A DNA stretch of 64,000 bases from Actinotalea soli (GCF_017565425.1 NZ_JAGEMK010000004.1:186001-250000), one strand, 5' to 3'. Positions 23,801 through 33,764 are shown, numbered from the stretch's first letter. Notes: generated by a model not told the origin, from the sequence alone. Made by a program: numbers and translations.

Positions 23801-24561
23801 TGCACGCTCTGACAAGACTCACGATCGCCGAGGTCAGGCTGTTCCTGCGGGACCCGGTCTCGGTCTTCCTCGGCGTGCTGTTCCCGGCCGCCCTGCTGCT
23901 CGGGCTCGGTGCCATCCCGGCGTTGCGCGAGCCGGCCGACGAGTTCGGTGGCGTGCCCTTCGTGGAGGCCTGGGCGCCTGCCGCCCTGGCCCTCGGGCTC
24001 GGCATCATCGCCCTCCAGCAGATCCCCGTCGTGGTGGCCACCTACCGGGAGCGGGGCGTCCTGCGCCGCATGTCCACCACCCCCGTCCACCCCTCCGCGA
24101 TGCTGGCGGCCCAGCTGCTCGTGGCCCTCGGCGCCGCCGTCGTGGCGGGCGCCCTCGTGGTCGCCTCGGCCTGGCTGGTGCTCGACGTGCCCCTGCCGCA
24201 GCGGCCCCTCGAGTTCGTGGCCTCCTTCGTCGTCGGCTTCGGCGCGCTGCTCGCCCTGGGCACCCTCATCGCGGCCGTCGCCCCGAGCCTGCGGCTCGCG
24301 ACGGGCCTCGCCACCTTCACCTACGTGGTGGCGATGTTCGCCGGTGGGGTCTTCCTGCCGCAGTTCCTCATGCCGGACGCGCTGGTCCGGGTCAGCGCCT
24401 ACGTCCCGCCGGGCGTGCAGGCGCTGCTCGAGTCGTGGTCGGGGGTGGCGGCCGCAGGCGGGACGGCGGCGGGCCCACCGCTGATGCTGCAGGTCGGGAT
24501 AATGGCGCTGCTGGCGGTGGTCGTCGGCGGCGCGGCGGCCACGCTGTTCCGCTGGGAGTGA
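23800..24561 (+). CDS. ABC-2 type exporter membrane protein (DrrB-like)
   Basis: A 253-residue protein with about six membrane segments. It starts MHALTRLTIAEVRLFLRDPV, the usual cytoplasmic elbow helix of ABC-2 permeases, and carries the central YRERGVLRRMSTTPV loop. ATG 23800 overlaps the ATPase stop. The pair is followed by a two-component system, an arrangement common for antibiotic or antimicrobial peptide resistance pumps. Confidence 0.9.
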   Translation: MHALTRLTIAEVRLFLRDPVSVFLGVLFPAALLLGLGAIPALREPADEFGGVPFVEAWAPAALALGLGIIALQQIPVVVATYRERGVLRRMSTTPVHPSAMLAAQLLVALGAAVVAGALVVASAWLVLDVPLPQRPLEFVASFVVGFGALLALGTLIAAVAPSLRLATGLATFTYVVAMFAGGVFLPQFLMPDALVRVSAYVPPGVQALLESWSGVAAAGGTAAGPPLMLQVGIMALLAVVVGGAAATLFRWE

Positions 24562-24580
24562 GCCGGGAGGGGCGCGCAGC

Positions 24581-25807
24581 ATGAGCGTGGACGTCGGTCG
24601 CGACGCGGAGCACTACCTGGCCGTGCTGCTCAGGGTGGTGCCCTGGGTCACGCTGCCGATCGCCACGGTGATCGCTGTGGCCCAGCCTGGCCAGCCAGGG
24701 ACCGACCGCGCGGTCACCCTCGGCCTGGCCGGGCTCGCGGCCGCCTGGGTCTACGTGGCGTACACGCGAGCCTCGGAAGAGCGTCGGCGACGGACCGTGC
24801 CGATGCTGGTCTACGTCCTCGGGCTGCTCGTGCTGTGCGTGGCGCTCATGGTGCGGGACCAGGTGTTCCTGCTCTTCACCATCACGGGCTTCTTCCACGC
24901 CTTCCTGCTGCGCCCGTGGCAGCTCGGCGTCGCCGGGGTGCTCGCGACCTCGGTCATCCTCAACACCTTCACCATGGGTGTGCCGCAGCCGACGCTGCCC
25001 TCCCTCGGCACGTACCTGGGGGTCATCACCATCCAGACGGCGAGCATCGGCCTCGGGGTCGCGCTGGCGGAGCGCACCACCGAGCAGCACCGCCGGCGCA
25101 AGGAGATGATCGCCCGCCTCGAGGCGACCCTCGCGGAGAACGCCGGGCTGCACGCCCAGCTGCTGGCCCAGGCCCGGGAGGCAGGGGTGGTCGACGAGCG
25201 GCAGCGCATGGCCGGGGAGATCCACGACACCCTGGCGCAAGGGCTGACCGGCATCATCACGCAGGTGCAGGCCGCCCAGCGGGTGTGGGACTCCTCGGAC
25301 CGGGCCCGCGAGCACGTGGACCGCGCCCTGGGCCTGGCCCGCGAGAGCCTGGCCGAGGCCCGCCGCTCGGTGCAGGCCCTGCGACCGCACCAGCTCGAGG
25401 AGGCGCACCTGCCCGAGGCCCTCGGCGACCTGGTCAGGCGCTGGGCGCGGGACGACGGCGTCGCGGTGCGGTTCGACGTGACGGGCGATCCGGTACCGCT
25501 CGGCCCGGCGGTCGAGGTGGCGCTGTTCCGGGTCGCGCAGGAGGCGCTGCACAACGTCTCGCGTCATGCCCAGGCCGGGCGGGTCGGGCTGGCGTTGTCC
25601 TACGTGACCGACGAGGTGCTGCTGGACGTGCGGGACGACGGGCGTGGGATGGCGGTCGACGGCGGGCACCAGGGCGAGGGGTTCGGCTTGCGCGGCATGG
25701 CGGAGCGGGTGCGGGGCGTCGGTGGAGCGATGCAGATCGAGAGCGCACCCGGGGAGGGCACCGCGATCAGCGTCCGGGTGCCCGCGGTGCCGGTGGCGGC
25801 GCCGTGA
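24581..25807 (+). CDS. NarL-type sensor histidine kinase
   Basis: A 408-residue membrane sensor. Five to six hydrophobic segments (about 15-150) precede a coiled-coil and the HisKA_3 box ERQRMAGEIHDTLAQGLTGI with the phospho-acceptor His. The HATPase domain ends with DDGRGM and GEGFGLRGMAERV. There is no sizeable extracellular domain, so it may sense the membrane or the neighbouring exporter. Its stop overlaps the response-regulator start. Confidence 0.92.
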   Translation: MSVDVGRDAEHYLAVLLRVVPWVTLPIATVIAVAQPGQPGTDRAVTLGLAGLAAAWVYVAYTRASEERRRRTVPMLVYVLGLLVLCVALMVRDQVFLLFTITGFFHAFLLRPWQLGVAGVLATSVILNTFTMGVPQPTLPSLGTYLGVITIQTASIGLGVALAERTTEQHRRRKEMIARLEATLAENAGLHAQLLAQAREAGVVDERQRMAGEIHDTLAQGLTGIITQVQAAQRVWDSSDRAREHVDRALGLARESLAEARRSVQALRPHQLEEAHLPEALGDLVRRWARDDGVAVRFDVTGDPVPLGPAVEVALFRVAQEALHNVSRHAQAGRVGLALSYVTDEVLLDVRDDGRGMAVDGGHQGEGFGLRGMAERVRGVGGAMQIESAPGEGTAISVRVPAVPVAAP

Positions 25808-26424
25808 TCCGCGTCCTGATCGTCGACGACCACCCCATAGTCCGCAACGGCCTGCGGGGCGCCTTCGTCGACGTGCCCGACGTCGAGGTGGCCGGCGAGG
25901 CCGCCGACGGCAAGGAGGGGGTGAGCGAGGCCGTCCGCCTCGGCGTCGACGTGGTGCTCATGGACCTGCGGATGCCGGAGATGGACGGGGTGCGGGCGAT
26001 CGTCGAGCTCGGCCGGGCAGCCCCCACCGTCCGGGTCCTCGTGCTCACCACCTTCGACAGCGAGTCCGACGTGCTGCCCGCGATCGAGGCCGGGGCGGCC
26101 GGTTACCTGCTCAAGGACACGCCCCCCGAAGACCTCATCCGCGCCGTCCGCGCCGCCCACCGCGGAGAGTCGGTCCTGGCACCCTCGGCCGCGCGGCAGC
26201 TCATGGGTCGGGTCCGCAGGCCCGGCGGGCTCGCGTTGAGCGACCGCGAGGTCGAGGTGCTCCGCCTGGTCGCCGACGGCGCGTCCAACCGCGAGGCGGC
26301 CCGGCAGCTGTTCATCAGCGAGGCCAGCATCAAGACCCACCTGCAGCACGTGTACGACAAGCTCGGCGTCCGCGACCGGGCGGCCGCGGTGGGCGAGGGG
26401 TACCGGCGGGGGTTGCTGCGCTGA
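25804..26424 (+). CDS. NarL/FixJ-family response regulator
   Basis: A 206-residue regulator: receiver domain IRVLIVDDHPIVRNGLR with the phospho-accepting Asp in VVLMDLRMPEMDG and Lys in GYLLKDTPP, then a LuxR-type HTH (LSDREVEVLRLVADGASNRE and ISEASIKTHLQHVYDKLGV). The GTG start overlaps the kinase gene by 4 bp. It probably controls the exporter genes upstream. Confidence 0.93.
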   Translation: MIRVLIVDDHPIVRNGLRGAFVDVPDVEVAGEAADGKEGVSEAVRLGVDVVLMDLRMPEMDGVRAIVELGRAAPTVRVLVLTTFDSESDVLPAIEAGAAGYLLKDTPPEDLIRAVRAAHRGESVLAPSAARQLMGRVRRPGGLALSDREVEVLRLVADGASNREAARQLFISEASIKTHLQHVYDKLGVRDRAAAVGEGYRRGLLR

Positions 26425-26428
26425 GGGG

Positions 26429-26467
26429 CCGCGGGCGGGAACCCGAGGGACTGGTTCCCGCCCGCGG
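26429..26467. terminator. Hairpin terminator, 15-bp perfect stem
   Basis: Arms 26429-26443 and 26453-26467 are perfectly complementary around a 9-nt loop, directly after the response-regulator stop and before a convergent gene. Confidence 0.85.
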
Positions 26468-26496
26468 GCGCCGAGAGTCAGCGCCTTCGTCAGCCC

Positions 26497-27528
26497 CTAC
26501 CGGCCACCGGTCAGCGACCGGTGACGTTGCTGGACCCCCGCGGGCCCGTAGGGGTAGTCGTCGGCGCGGGGTGCGCTGACCTCGCTCAGCCGCTCGATCT
26601 CCTCGGTGGAGAGGCGAAGGTCGGCCGCGCGGAGGTTGTCGTCGAGCTGCTCGACGGTCCGCGCGCCGAGGATGACCGAGGTCACCGCCGGCTGCTCCCC
26701 GAGCCACGCCAGCGCCACCTGCGACATGGACACCCCGTGAGCGTCGGCGATCTCCCGCACGACGTCGAGCACCTTCCACGTCCGCTCGTCGGCGTTGCGC
26801 GCCGCCCACGCCTCCATCCCCCGCTCGGGGTTCTCCCCGAGGCGGGTGGCGCCGGTGGGGCTGACGTCGCGGCGGTACTTGCCGCTCAGCCACCCGCCGG
26901 CCAGCGGGGACCACGGCAGCAGACCCATCCCGGCGTCGAGGGCCGCGGGGACCACCTCGTGCTCGATGTCGCGAACCAGGAGGTTGTACTGCGGCTGCAG
27001 GGTCACCGGCGGGGCCCAGCCGTGCGCCCGGGCGACGTGCACCGCCTTGGTGACCTGCCAGCCGAGGTAGTTGGAGAACCCGTAGGCGGAGATCTTCCCG
27101 GCCGAGACGGCGTCGTCCAGGAAGCGCAGGGTCTCCTCGATGGGGGTGAGGGCGTCCCACGCGTGCATCTGGTAGAGGTCGACGTGGTCGACCCCGAGCC
27201 GGCGCAGCGACGCGTCCAACGCCTCGCGCAGGTGCCGGCGGGACAGGCCGACGTCGTTGGCGCCCTCGCCCATGGGGAACCGCCCCTTGGTGGCCAGGAC
27301 CACCCCGCGGGCGTCGGTGGGGTGCTGGGCCAGCCAGCGGCCGATGATCTCCTCGGACACCCCGGCGCTGTACACGTCTGCGGTGTCGACGATGGTGCCG
27401 CCCGCCTCGACGAACCGGGTCATGATCTGGCCGGACGTCTCCTCGTCGGCCTCCGCACCGAAGGTCATCGTGCCGAGCGTCTGCGTGGAGACGACGGTGC
27501 CGCTCGCACCGAGCATGCGGTACTGCAT
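26497..27528 (-). CDS. Aldo/keto reductase, YajO/Tas-like
   Basis: A 343-residue aldo/keto reductase. MQYRMLGASGTVVSTQTLGT begins the barrel; the catalytic set is visible in GTIVDTADVYSAG (Asp, Tyr), VVLATKGRF (Lys) and VDLYQMHAWD (His). ATG 27528 has GGAGG upstream. It acts on small carbonyl substrates in the cytosol. It lies downstream of the GH3 gene in the same direction, after a 129-bp gap that may hold its own promoter. Confidence 0.92.
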   Translation of the reverse strand: MQYRMLGASGTVVSTQTLGTMTFGAEADEETSGQIMTRFVEAGGTIVDTADVYSAGVSEEIIGRWLAQHPTDARGVVLATKGRFPMGEGANDVGLSRRHLREALDASLRRLGVDHVDLYQMHAWDALTPIEETLRFLDDAVSAGKISAYGFSNYLGWQVTKAVHVARAHGWAPPVTLQPQYNLLVRDIEHEVVPAALDAGMGLLPWSPLAGGWLSGKYRRDVSPTGATRLGENPERGMEAWAARNADERTWKVLDVVREIADAHGVSMSQVALAWLGEQPAVTSVILGARTVEQLDDNLRAADLRLSTEEIERLSEVSAPRADDYPYGPAGVQQRHRSLTGGR

Positions 27529-27657
27529 GGGTCCTCCTGGGTGGTCGAGAGGTCGGGTGATTGAAGGACCCGACTCGATCACCACTATGGGTGCGGGGGC
27601 TGGGGTCAGCGACTCGCCGGCGGCTCGTTGCCGTGAACCACCCACCCTCCCCCGGCC

Positions 27658-29949
27658 TCAGCCGACGACGACGAACCCCGCCCGCACCTGGTCCTCCGCC
27701 CGGGAGGACCCTCCGACCCGCAGCTCGAACTCCCCGGGCTCGACCACCCGGGCCCCCGCGGCGTCGACGATGGTGCACGCGCTGACCGGAAGCTCGATCC
27801 GCACCCGACGCTCCTCCCCGGGCGCGAGCTCGACCTGCAGGAACGTCTTGAGCTCCTGATCGGCCCAGCTGACCGAGGTGATGCTGTCGCTCACGTAGAC
27901 CTGCACGGTCTCGCGCGCCGGGCGGGACCCGGTGTTGGTGACCGTCACCTCGGCCTGCAGCACATCAGCCACCCCCAGGGTCGGCTCGAGGACCTGCAGG
28001 TCCCGGTACTCCACGGTCGTGTACGAGAGCCCCTGCCCGAACGCGAAGGCCGGACGCTGGGTCAGGTCGGCGTAGCGGTCTCCGTGCTGCCCGCGCACCT
28101 GGTTGTAGTAGGTGGGCTGCTGACCGACGTGCCGCGCGAAGGACAGCGGCAGCCGCCCCGAGGGCTCGACGAGCCCGAGCACCACCTCGGCGATCGCCCG
28201 CCCACCGGCCATCCCGGGGTTCGCCACCCACAGCAGGGCCGAGGCCTCGAGGGCAGCCGCCGGCAGCACCAGGGGCTTCGACGCGAGCAGCACCACGATC
28301 ATGGGCGTGCCCGTGGCCGCGAGCGCCTCGAGCAGCGCGACCTGGCCGCCGAGCAGCTCGAGGGTGGCCGTCGAGCGGCCCTCCCCCACGAGCTCGATCC
28401 GGTCACCCACGACGGCGACCACGTAGTCGGCCTCGCGAGCAGCGTCGACGGCCCGGGCGATCGCGGCGTCGTCGGCCGGGGCGGAGAGCACCACGGGCGG
28501 GCGCGGCTGCCCGTCGGGGAACCGCTCGCCGTCGGGGTGAGGTTCGAGGGTGAGGATCTCGGCGCCCTGCTCGTAGGTGACGGTCCAGTCCGCCGGCACG
28601 TGGTCGCGGAGACCGTCGAGCACGGTCGTGATCATCGAGCGCGGGTGGCCGTCGGGGATCCACCCGGCCTGGCCCGAGCTCCCGGCCCAGTCCCCCAGCT
28701 GGGTCTGCGCATCGTCGGCGAGCGGCCCGACGACGGCGACCCGGGCGGGCCGGGTTCCAGCCTCCGCCACACCGCGCCCATCGGCCCCCGCCGTGACCCC
28801 GCCCGCGAGCGGCAGCACGCCGTCGTTCTCGAGCAGCACCACCGAGCGGCGCGCAACCTCGAGGTTCAGGTCGCCGTGCGTGCCGAGCACCGCGTCGATG
28901 CGCTCCGTGGAGGGCCGGCGCGGGTCCTCGAACAGCCCGAGCTCGACCTTGAGGGTCAGGATGCGCCGCACCGCCTCGTCGAACGCGTCCTCCTCGAGCA
29001 GACCACCCTCGACGGCCTCGAGGGCCCCCTCGTAGAAGCCCGGCGTCGTCATGATCATGTCGTTGCCGGCGCGGACGGCCGCGGCGGCGGCGTGGGCGTA
29101 GTCGGGCTGCACGCGCTGCTCCCAGACCATGCGGCCGACGTTGTCCCAGTCGGTGATGAGGGTGCCGGTGTAGCCCCACTCTCCGCGCAGCACGTCGTTG
29201 AGCAGCCAGTCGTTGACGGTGATCGGCACGCCGTCGATCGACTGGTAGCCGAGCATGAAGGTGCGGCACCCCTCACGGGCGACGCGCTCGAAGGGCGGGA
29301 GGAACCAGGACCGCAGCTTGCGACGGCTCAGGTCGGCCTCGGAGGCGTCTCGGCCACCCTGGGTCTCGGAGTACCCCGCGAAGTGCTTGGCGCTCGCGAG
29401 GATCGCCGTCGGGTCGTCGAGCCCGTCGCCCTGGTAGCCGCGCACCATGGCCGAGGCCAGCTCGCCGATGAGGTGCGGGTCTTCGCCGAAGGTCTCGTTG
29501 ACGCGGCCCCAGCGCAGGTCCCGGGTGATGCAGAGCACGGGCGAGAAGGTCCAGTGGATGCCGGTCGCGGCGACCTCGACGGCGGTCGCCCGCGCGACCT
29601 TCTCGAGCAGCGCGGGGTCCCAGGTCGCGGCCATGCCCAGCTGGGTGGGGAAGATCGTGGCGCCCTCGAAGAAGGAGTGGCCGTGGATGCAGTCCTCCGC
29701 GATGAGCAGCGGGATGCCCAGGCGCGTCTGGGCCGTGAGGTCGTGGGCGCGCAGCACCCGCTCGGGAGACGTGTGCAGCACCGAGCCGACGTGCCGCCGC
29801 AGCACGTGGTCGTCGAGGTCGTCGCGCGCGTCGAGCTGGAGCATCTGGCCGATCTTCTCGGCCACGGTCATCCGCCCCAGCAGGTCCTCGACCCGCTCGG
29901 CGACGCCGAGGGTCGGGTCCAGGTACGGCGCGGTCGTGGTGACGGTCAT
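27658..29949 (-). CDS. Glycoside hydrolase family 3 beta-glycosidase
   Basis: A 763-residue enzyme with a TIM barrel, alpha/beta sandwich and C-terminal fibronectin-III-like domain (GH3_N, GH3_C, Fn3-like). The nucleophile Asp sits in GTLITDWDNVGRM. Substrate-side KHFAGYSETQGGRD and the Fn3 segment ARETVQVYVSD are typical. No signal peptide is present, so it should cleave imported oligosaccharides in the cytoplasm. ATG 29949 overlaps the DppC-type permease stop by 4 bp, making it the last gene of the Opp-type importer operon. Beta-glucosidase or beta-xylosidase are the usual activities. Confidence 0.92.
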   Translation of the reverse strand: MTVTTTAPYLDPTLGVAERVEDLLGRMTVAEKIGQMLQLDARDDLDDHVLRRHVGSVLHTSPERVLRAHDLTAQTRLGIPLLIAEDCIHGHSFFEGATIFPTQLGMAATWDPALLEKVARATAVEVAATGIHWTFSPVLCITRDLRWGRVNETFGEDPHLIGELASAMVRGYQGDGLDDPTAILASAKHFAGYSETQGGRDASEADLSRRKLRSWFLPPFERVAREGCRTFMLGYQSIDGVPITVNDWLLNDVLRGEWGYTGTLITDWDNVGRMVWEQRVQPDYAHAAAAAVRAGNDMIMTTPGFYEGALEAVEGGLLEEDAFDEAVRRILTLKVELGLFEDPRRPSTERIDAVLGTHGDLNLEVARRSVVLLENDGVLPLAGGVTAGADGRGVAEAGTRPARVAVVGPLADDAQTQLGDWAGSSGQAGWIPDGHPRSMITTVLDGLRDHVPADWTVTYEQGAEILTLEPHPDGERFPDGQPRPPVVLSAPADDAAIARAVDAAREADYVVAVVGDRIELVGEGRSTATLELLGGQVALLEALAATGTPMIVVLLASKPLVLPAAALEASALLWVANPGMAGGRAIAEVVLGLVEPSGRLPLSFARHVGQQPTYYNQVRGQHGDRYADLTQRPAFAFGQGLSYTTVEYRDLQVLEPTLGVADVLQAEVTVTNTGSRPARETVQVYVSDSITSVSWADQELKTFLQVELAPGEERRVRIELPVSACTIVDAAGARVVEPGEFELRVGGSSRAEDQVRAGFVVVG

Positions 29950-31019
29950 CGGGGTCCTTCAGTGGTGGAGGCAGCGGGGGAGGTCGTGGTGATGCTCTCC
30001 CGGTCGGTGGTCACCGGGCGCACCGCAGTGGGACGGACGGCGGTCACGGGGTCGTTGACGTCCAGGCCGCGCTTGCGCATCGCGCGGGCCCGTTCCCCGG
30101 CGGACCGCAGGCGCGGGTTGACGTACTCGTCGATGCCGAAGTTGATCAGCGACAGCGCCACGCCGATGGCGGCGATGCACAGCCCGGGGGGCAGGAACCA
30201 CCACCACTGGTTCTGCCGGAACGCCCCCTGCGCGCCGGCCCAGTTGAGGATCGTCCCCCAGTTGTAGGTGTTCACCGGGATCACGCCGATGTAGGACAGC
30301 GTCGTCAGGCCGAGGATCGCGGCGGTCACCGTCCCGACGAAGCTCGCCGCGATGAGGGCCATGAGGTTGGGCAGCATCTCGTTGCCGATGATGCGGTGCA
30401 GCGGCTCGCCGTTGGCGCGGGCGGCCTGGACGAAGTCGCGGTTGCGCAGCGACATGGTCTGCGCGCGCAGCACCCGGGCGCCCCACGCCCACCCGGTGAG
30501 ACCCAGCACGGCCGCGATCACCACCAGCGGTGGGTTGTTGAACATCGAGGCCACGATGATGATGAGCGGCAGCCCGGGGATCACGAGGAACACGTTGGTC
30601 AGCGCGGAGAGGCTCTCGCTGCGCCAGCCGCGCAGGTACCCCGCGATCACCCCGACGACGACGGCGATGACCGTCGCCATGATCGCGGCGAGGAACCCGA
30701 CGACGATCACCCCACGGGTGCCGTAGATGACCTGGCTGAGCACGTCCTCCCCGAGGTGGGTGGTGCCGAGCCAGTGCGCGCCCGACGGCGGCTGGAGGCG
30801 CGCGGTGCTGTCGACCTGGGTGGGCGAGAACGGCGCGATGACGTCGGCCAGGAGCGCGACGAGGACGAAGAACCCGAGGATCACCAGGCCGGTGATGGAC
30901 TTGCGGTTGCGGAACATCGCGAAGGCCGAGCCCAGGCGGGAGCGGGCCGTCGTCGTGGGACGCGGTGCCGGTGCCGCGTGGAGGTCTGCTGCGGGCTGGG
31001 TGCGCAGGTCGGTGGTCAT
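29946..31019 (-). CDS. Opp/Dpp-type ABC transporter permease, DppC type
   Basis: A 357-residue permease. After a Pro/Ala-rich cytoplasmic N-terminus come about six membrane segments with the loop motif RNRDFVQAARANGEPLHRII (EAA-like) and the DppC hallmark HWLGTTHLGEDVLSQVIYGT. It is coupled to a GH3 gene, so this Opp family system probably carries oligosaccharides rather than peptides. The start is 3 bp after the stop of its partner. Confidence 0.92.
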   Translation of the reverse strand: MTTDLRTQPAADLHAAPAPRPTTTARSRLGSAFAMFRNRKSITGLVILGFFVLVALLADVIAPFSPTQVDSTARLQPPSGAHWLGTTHLGEDVLSQVIYGTRGVIVVGFLAAIMATVIAVVVGVIAGYLRGWRSESLSALTNVFLVIPGLPLIIIVASMFNNPPLVVIAAVLGLTGWAWGARVLRAQTMSLRNRDFVQAARANGEPLHRIIGNEMLPNLMALIAASFVGTVTAAILGLTTLSYIGVIPVNTYNWGTILNWAGAQGAFRQNQWWWFLPPGLCIAAIGVALSLINFGIDEYVNPRLRSAGERARAMRKRGLDVNDPVTAVRPTAVRPVTTDRESITTTSPAASTTEGPR

Positions 31020-31022
31020 GGG

Positions 31023-32108
31023 TCAGGCCTCCGTCTGGCGGGTGCGCGGGTCGAGGAAGGCGTAGGCGACGTCGGCCAGGATGTTGGCGACGAGCACCGA
31101 CAGCGTGATGACCAGGAACACGCCCTGCATGAGGGCGTAGTCCTTGGCGTTGGTGGCGTCCAGCAGCAGCTTCCCGACGCCGGGGTAGCTGAAGACCATC
31201 TCCATGACGATCGTGCCGCCGACGATGAACCCGATCGACAGCGCGAAGCTCTGGATCTGCGGCAGCACCGCGTTGCGGGCGGCGTAGCGCCACAGCACCC
31301 GACGGTTCGGCATGCCCTTGGCCTGCGCGACCATGACGTAGTCCTCGTCGAGCACCGTGAGCATCATGTTGCGCATGCCCAGCATCCAGCCGCCGAGCGA
31401 GGCGATGACGATCGTCGCTGCGGGGAGGGTGCCGTGGCGGATCACCTGGCCGATGAACTCGGCCGACAGCGCCGGCGTCATCCCCACGCCGTAGGCCTTG
31501 CCGATGGGGAACCACCCGAGGTTCACCGAGAACACGGCGATGGCCAGCAGCCCGAGCCAGAAGTACGGGATGGTGCTGAGGAAGGTGGTCACCGGGATGA
31601 GCCCGTCGAGCCTGCTGCCGCGGCGCCAGCCGACGACCGCCCCGCCGATGGTGCCGATCGCGAAGGAGACGATCGTCGCGAACCCCACCAGGCCGACGGT
31701 CCACGGCAGCGCCTGGCTGATCACCTCGGTGACGGGGCGCAGGCCGTGCAGCAGCGAGACGCCCAGGTCCCCCCGCAGCAGCAGGCCCCAGTAGTCCACG
31801 TACTGCTGCAGCAGCGACGCGTCGGTGTCCAGACCCAGCAGCGCCCGCAGCGCCTCGGCCGCCTCGGGGCTGACGTTGCGGTTGCGGGACAGGTACTGGT
31901 CGACCGCGTCGCCCTTCATCATGCGCGGCAGGAAGAAGTTGATCGTGATCGCGGCCCACAGGGTGAACAGGTAGAACGCGGCGCGCCCGGCGAGGAACCG
32001 CCACGGGACGCGCGAGTGGCCCTGGACGGTGGTGGTGGCCGTGGTGCCGACCTCGAGGGCGTCCCGCACGGGGGGCTCAGGCTGGGGCTGGGGCTGGACG
32101 GCGGTCAC
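31023..32108 (-). CDS. Opp/Dpp-type ABC transporter permease, DppB type
   Basis: A 361-residue permease with about six membrane segments. The EAA loop DEDYVMVAQAKGMPNRRVLW and the FSYPGVGKLLLDATNAKDYA segment identify the DppB type. ATG 32108 overlaps the second ATPase gene stop by 4 bp. Confidence 0.92.
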   Translation of the reverse strand: MTAVQPQPQPEPPVRDALEVGTTATTTVQGHSRVPWRFLAGRAAFYLFTLWAAITINFFLPRMMKGDAVDQYLSRNRNVSPEAAEALRALLGLDTDASLLQQYVDYWGLLLRGDLGVSLLHGLRPVTEVISQALPWTVGLVGFATIVSFAIGTIGGAVVGWRRGSRLDGLIPVTTFLSTIPYFWLGLLAIAVFSVNLGWFPIGKAYGVGMTPALSAEFIGQVIRHGTLPAATIVIASLGGWMLGMRNMMLTVLDEDYVMVAQAKGMPNRRVLWRYAARNAVLPQIQSFALSIGFIVGGTIVMEMVFSYPGVGKLLLDATNAKDYALMQGVFLVITLSVLVANILADVAYAFLDPRTRQTEA

Positions 32109-32914
32109 CGGGCACCTCCGTGCGAGCCGGACAGCGAGGCGAAGTGCTTCTCGGGGTCGGGGGACGCGGCCCGCAGCTCGCGGGTGTAGGGGTGCTGGGG
32201 GCGCAGGATCACGTCGTCGGCCGTGCCTCTCTCGACGACCTGGCCCTGGTTGAGCACCAGGATCTCGTCGCTGAAGTGCCGGGCGGTCGCCAGGTCGTGG
32301 GTGATGTAGAGGACGCCGAGGCCCTCGTCGCGCCCCAGGTCGGCGAGCAGGTTGAGCACGCCCAGGCGCAGGGAGACGTCGAGCATCGACACCGGCTCGT
32401 CGGCCACGAGCAGGCGCGGCCGGGAGGCCAGGGCCCGGGCGATCGCGACGCGCTGACGCTGCCCGCCGGAGAGCTCGTGCGGGCGGCGGTCGATCACGGC
32501 GTCGGGCTCGAGGCGCACCCGGTGCAGCAGCCGCCGCACCTCGTCCTCGAGCTCGGCCTGGGGCACGACGGCGTCCAGGCGCAGGGGTCGCTCGAGGTGG
32601 TACCGGATCGAGTGGTACGGGTTGAGCGAGGCGAAGGGGTCCTGGAACACCATGCGCAGGGTCTGCCGGTAGGCGCGCAGCCCGGCGCCGCGGCGTGGGA
32701 TCGGCTGCCCGTCGAGGCGCACCTGCCCGCTGGTGGGCGTCTCGAGCTGGGTGAGGATCTTCGCGATGGTCGACTTGCCGCTCCCGGACTGGCCGACCAG
32801 CCCGATGGTGCGGCCGGACTCCAGGGTGAAGCTGACGTCGTCGAGGGCCTTGATCTGCCCTGCCCCGCGCACCGAGTACACCTTGGTGACGTGGTCGAAC
32901 TCCAGGACCGTCAT
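32105..32914 (-). CDS. Opp/Dpp-type ABC transporter ATPase (second, OppF-like)
   Basis: A 269-residue ATPase: Walker A GQSGSGKST, Q-loop MVFQDPFASLNP, signature LSGGQRQRVAIARAL, Walker B LLVADEPVSMLD. It overlaps the first ATPase gene by 4 bp. Together the two ATPases drive the DppB/DppC channel. Confidence 0.92.
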   Translation of the reverse strand: MTVLEFDHVTKVYSVRGAGQIKALDDVSFTLESGRTIGLVGQSGSGKSTIAKILTQLETPTSGQVRLDGQPIPRRGAGLRAYRQTLRMVFQDPFASLNPYHSIRYHLERPLRLDAVVPQAELEDEVRRLLHRVRLEPDAVIDRRPHELSGGQRQRVAIARALASRPRLLVADEPVSMLDVSLRLGVLNLLADLGRDEGLGVLYITHDLATARHFSDEILVLNQGQVVERGTADDVILRPQHPYTRELRAASPDPEKHFASLSGSHGGAR

Positions 32915-33735
32915 CGCACGACCACTCCTCGTTCTCCGGTGAGGCGGGGGAAGGACGACAGCAACGTCTTGGTGTAGTCGTCCTGGGGGTTGGTCCAGAT
33001 GCGCTCGGCGGTGTCGAGCTCGACGATCTCGCCCTCGCGCATGATCGCGATGCGGTCGCTGATCTCGAGCAGCAGGGGCAGGTCGTGGGTGATGAAGACG
33101 ACCGTGAAGCCGAACTCGTGGCGCAGCTGGGAGATCTGCCGCAGGATCTCGCGCTGGACCAGGACGTCCAGGGCGGTGGTCGGCTCGTCCATGACCATGA
33201 GCTGGGGGCGCAGGGCGAGGGCCATCGCGATCATCACGCGCTGGCGCATCCCGCCGGAGAGCTCGTGCGGGAAGGAGCGCGCCCGCTGCCGGCCCACCTT
33301 GACGATCTCGAGCAGCTCGGCGACGGCCTCGCGTCGCTCGGCGCGGGACATCTGGGGCCGGTGGACCACGAAGACGTCCTCGAGCTGCGCACCGATCGGG
33401 GCCACCGGGTTGAGGGCGTTCATCGCACCCTGGAAGACCATCGAGACCTTGTCCCAGCGGAACCGGCGCATCTGCTCGGCGTCGAGGCGGTCGACCTCGA
33501 CGTCCTCCCCGGAGGCGTCGTGGAACACCACCGAGCCGCTGGTGATGACCGCGGGGGCCTTGAGCAGGCGTTGGACGCCGTAGGCGAGGGTGGTCTTGCC
33601 GCAGCCGCTCTCCCCGGCGAGGCCGAGGATCTCGCCCCGGCGCAGCTCGAGGGTGACGTGCTTGACCGCCTCGACGGGCGGGTCGACGTCGTAGGTGACC
33701 GAGAAGTCGTGGACGGACAGCAACGCATCACGCAT
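32911..33735 (-). CDS. Opp/Dpp-type ABC transporter ATPase (first, OppD-like)
   Basis: A 274-residue ATPase: Walker A GESGCGKTT, Q-loop MVFQGAMNALNP, signature LSGGMRQRVMIAMAL, Walker B LMVMDEPTTALD, with OppD-like spacing. ATG 33735 is used because the frame further upstream runs through the homopolymer tract into Gly/Pro runs that cannot be real. The gene is separated from the binding-protein gene by that tract. Confidence 0.9.
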   Translation of the reverse strand: MRDALLSVHDFSVTYDVDPPVEAVKHVTLELRRGEILGLAGESGCGKTTLAYGVQRLLKAPAVITSGSVVFHDASGEDVEVDRLDAEQMRRFRWDKVSMVFQGAMNALNPVAPIGAQLEDVFVVHRPQMSRAERREAVAELLEIVKVGRQRARSFPHELSGGMRQRVMIAMALALRPQLMVMDEPTTALDVLVQREILRQISQLRHEFGFTVVFITHDLPLLLEISDRIAIMREGEIVELDTAERIWTNPQDDYTKTLLSSFPRLTGERGVVVR

Positions 33736-33764
33736 CGGTGCGGGCTCGCTCTCTGGGGGTCGTC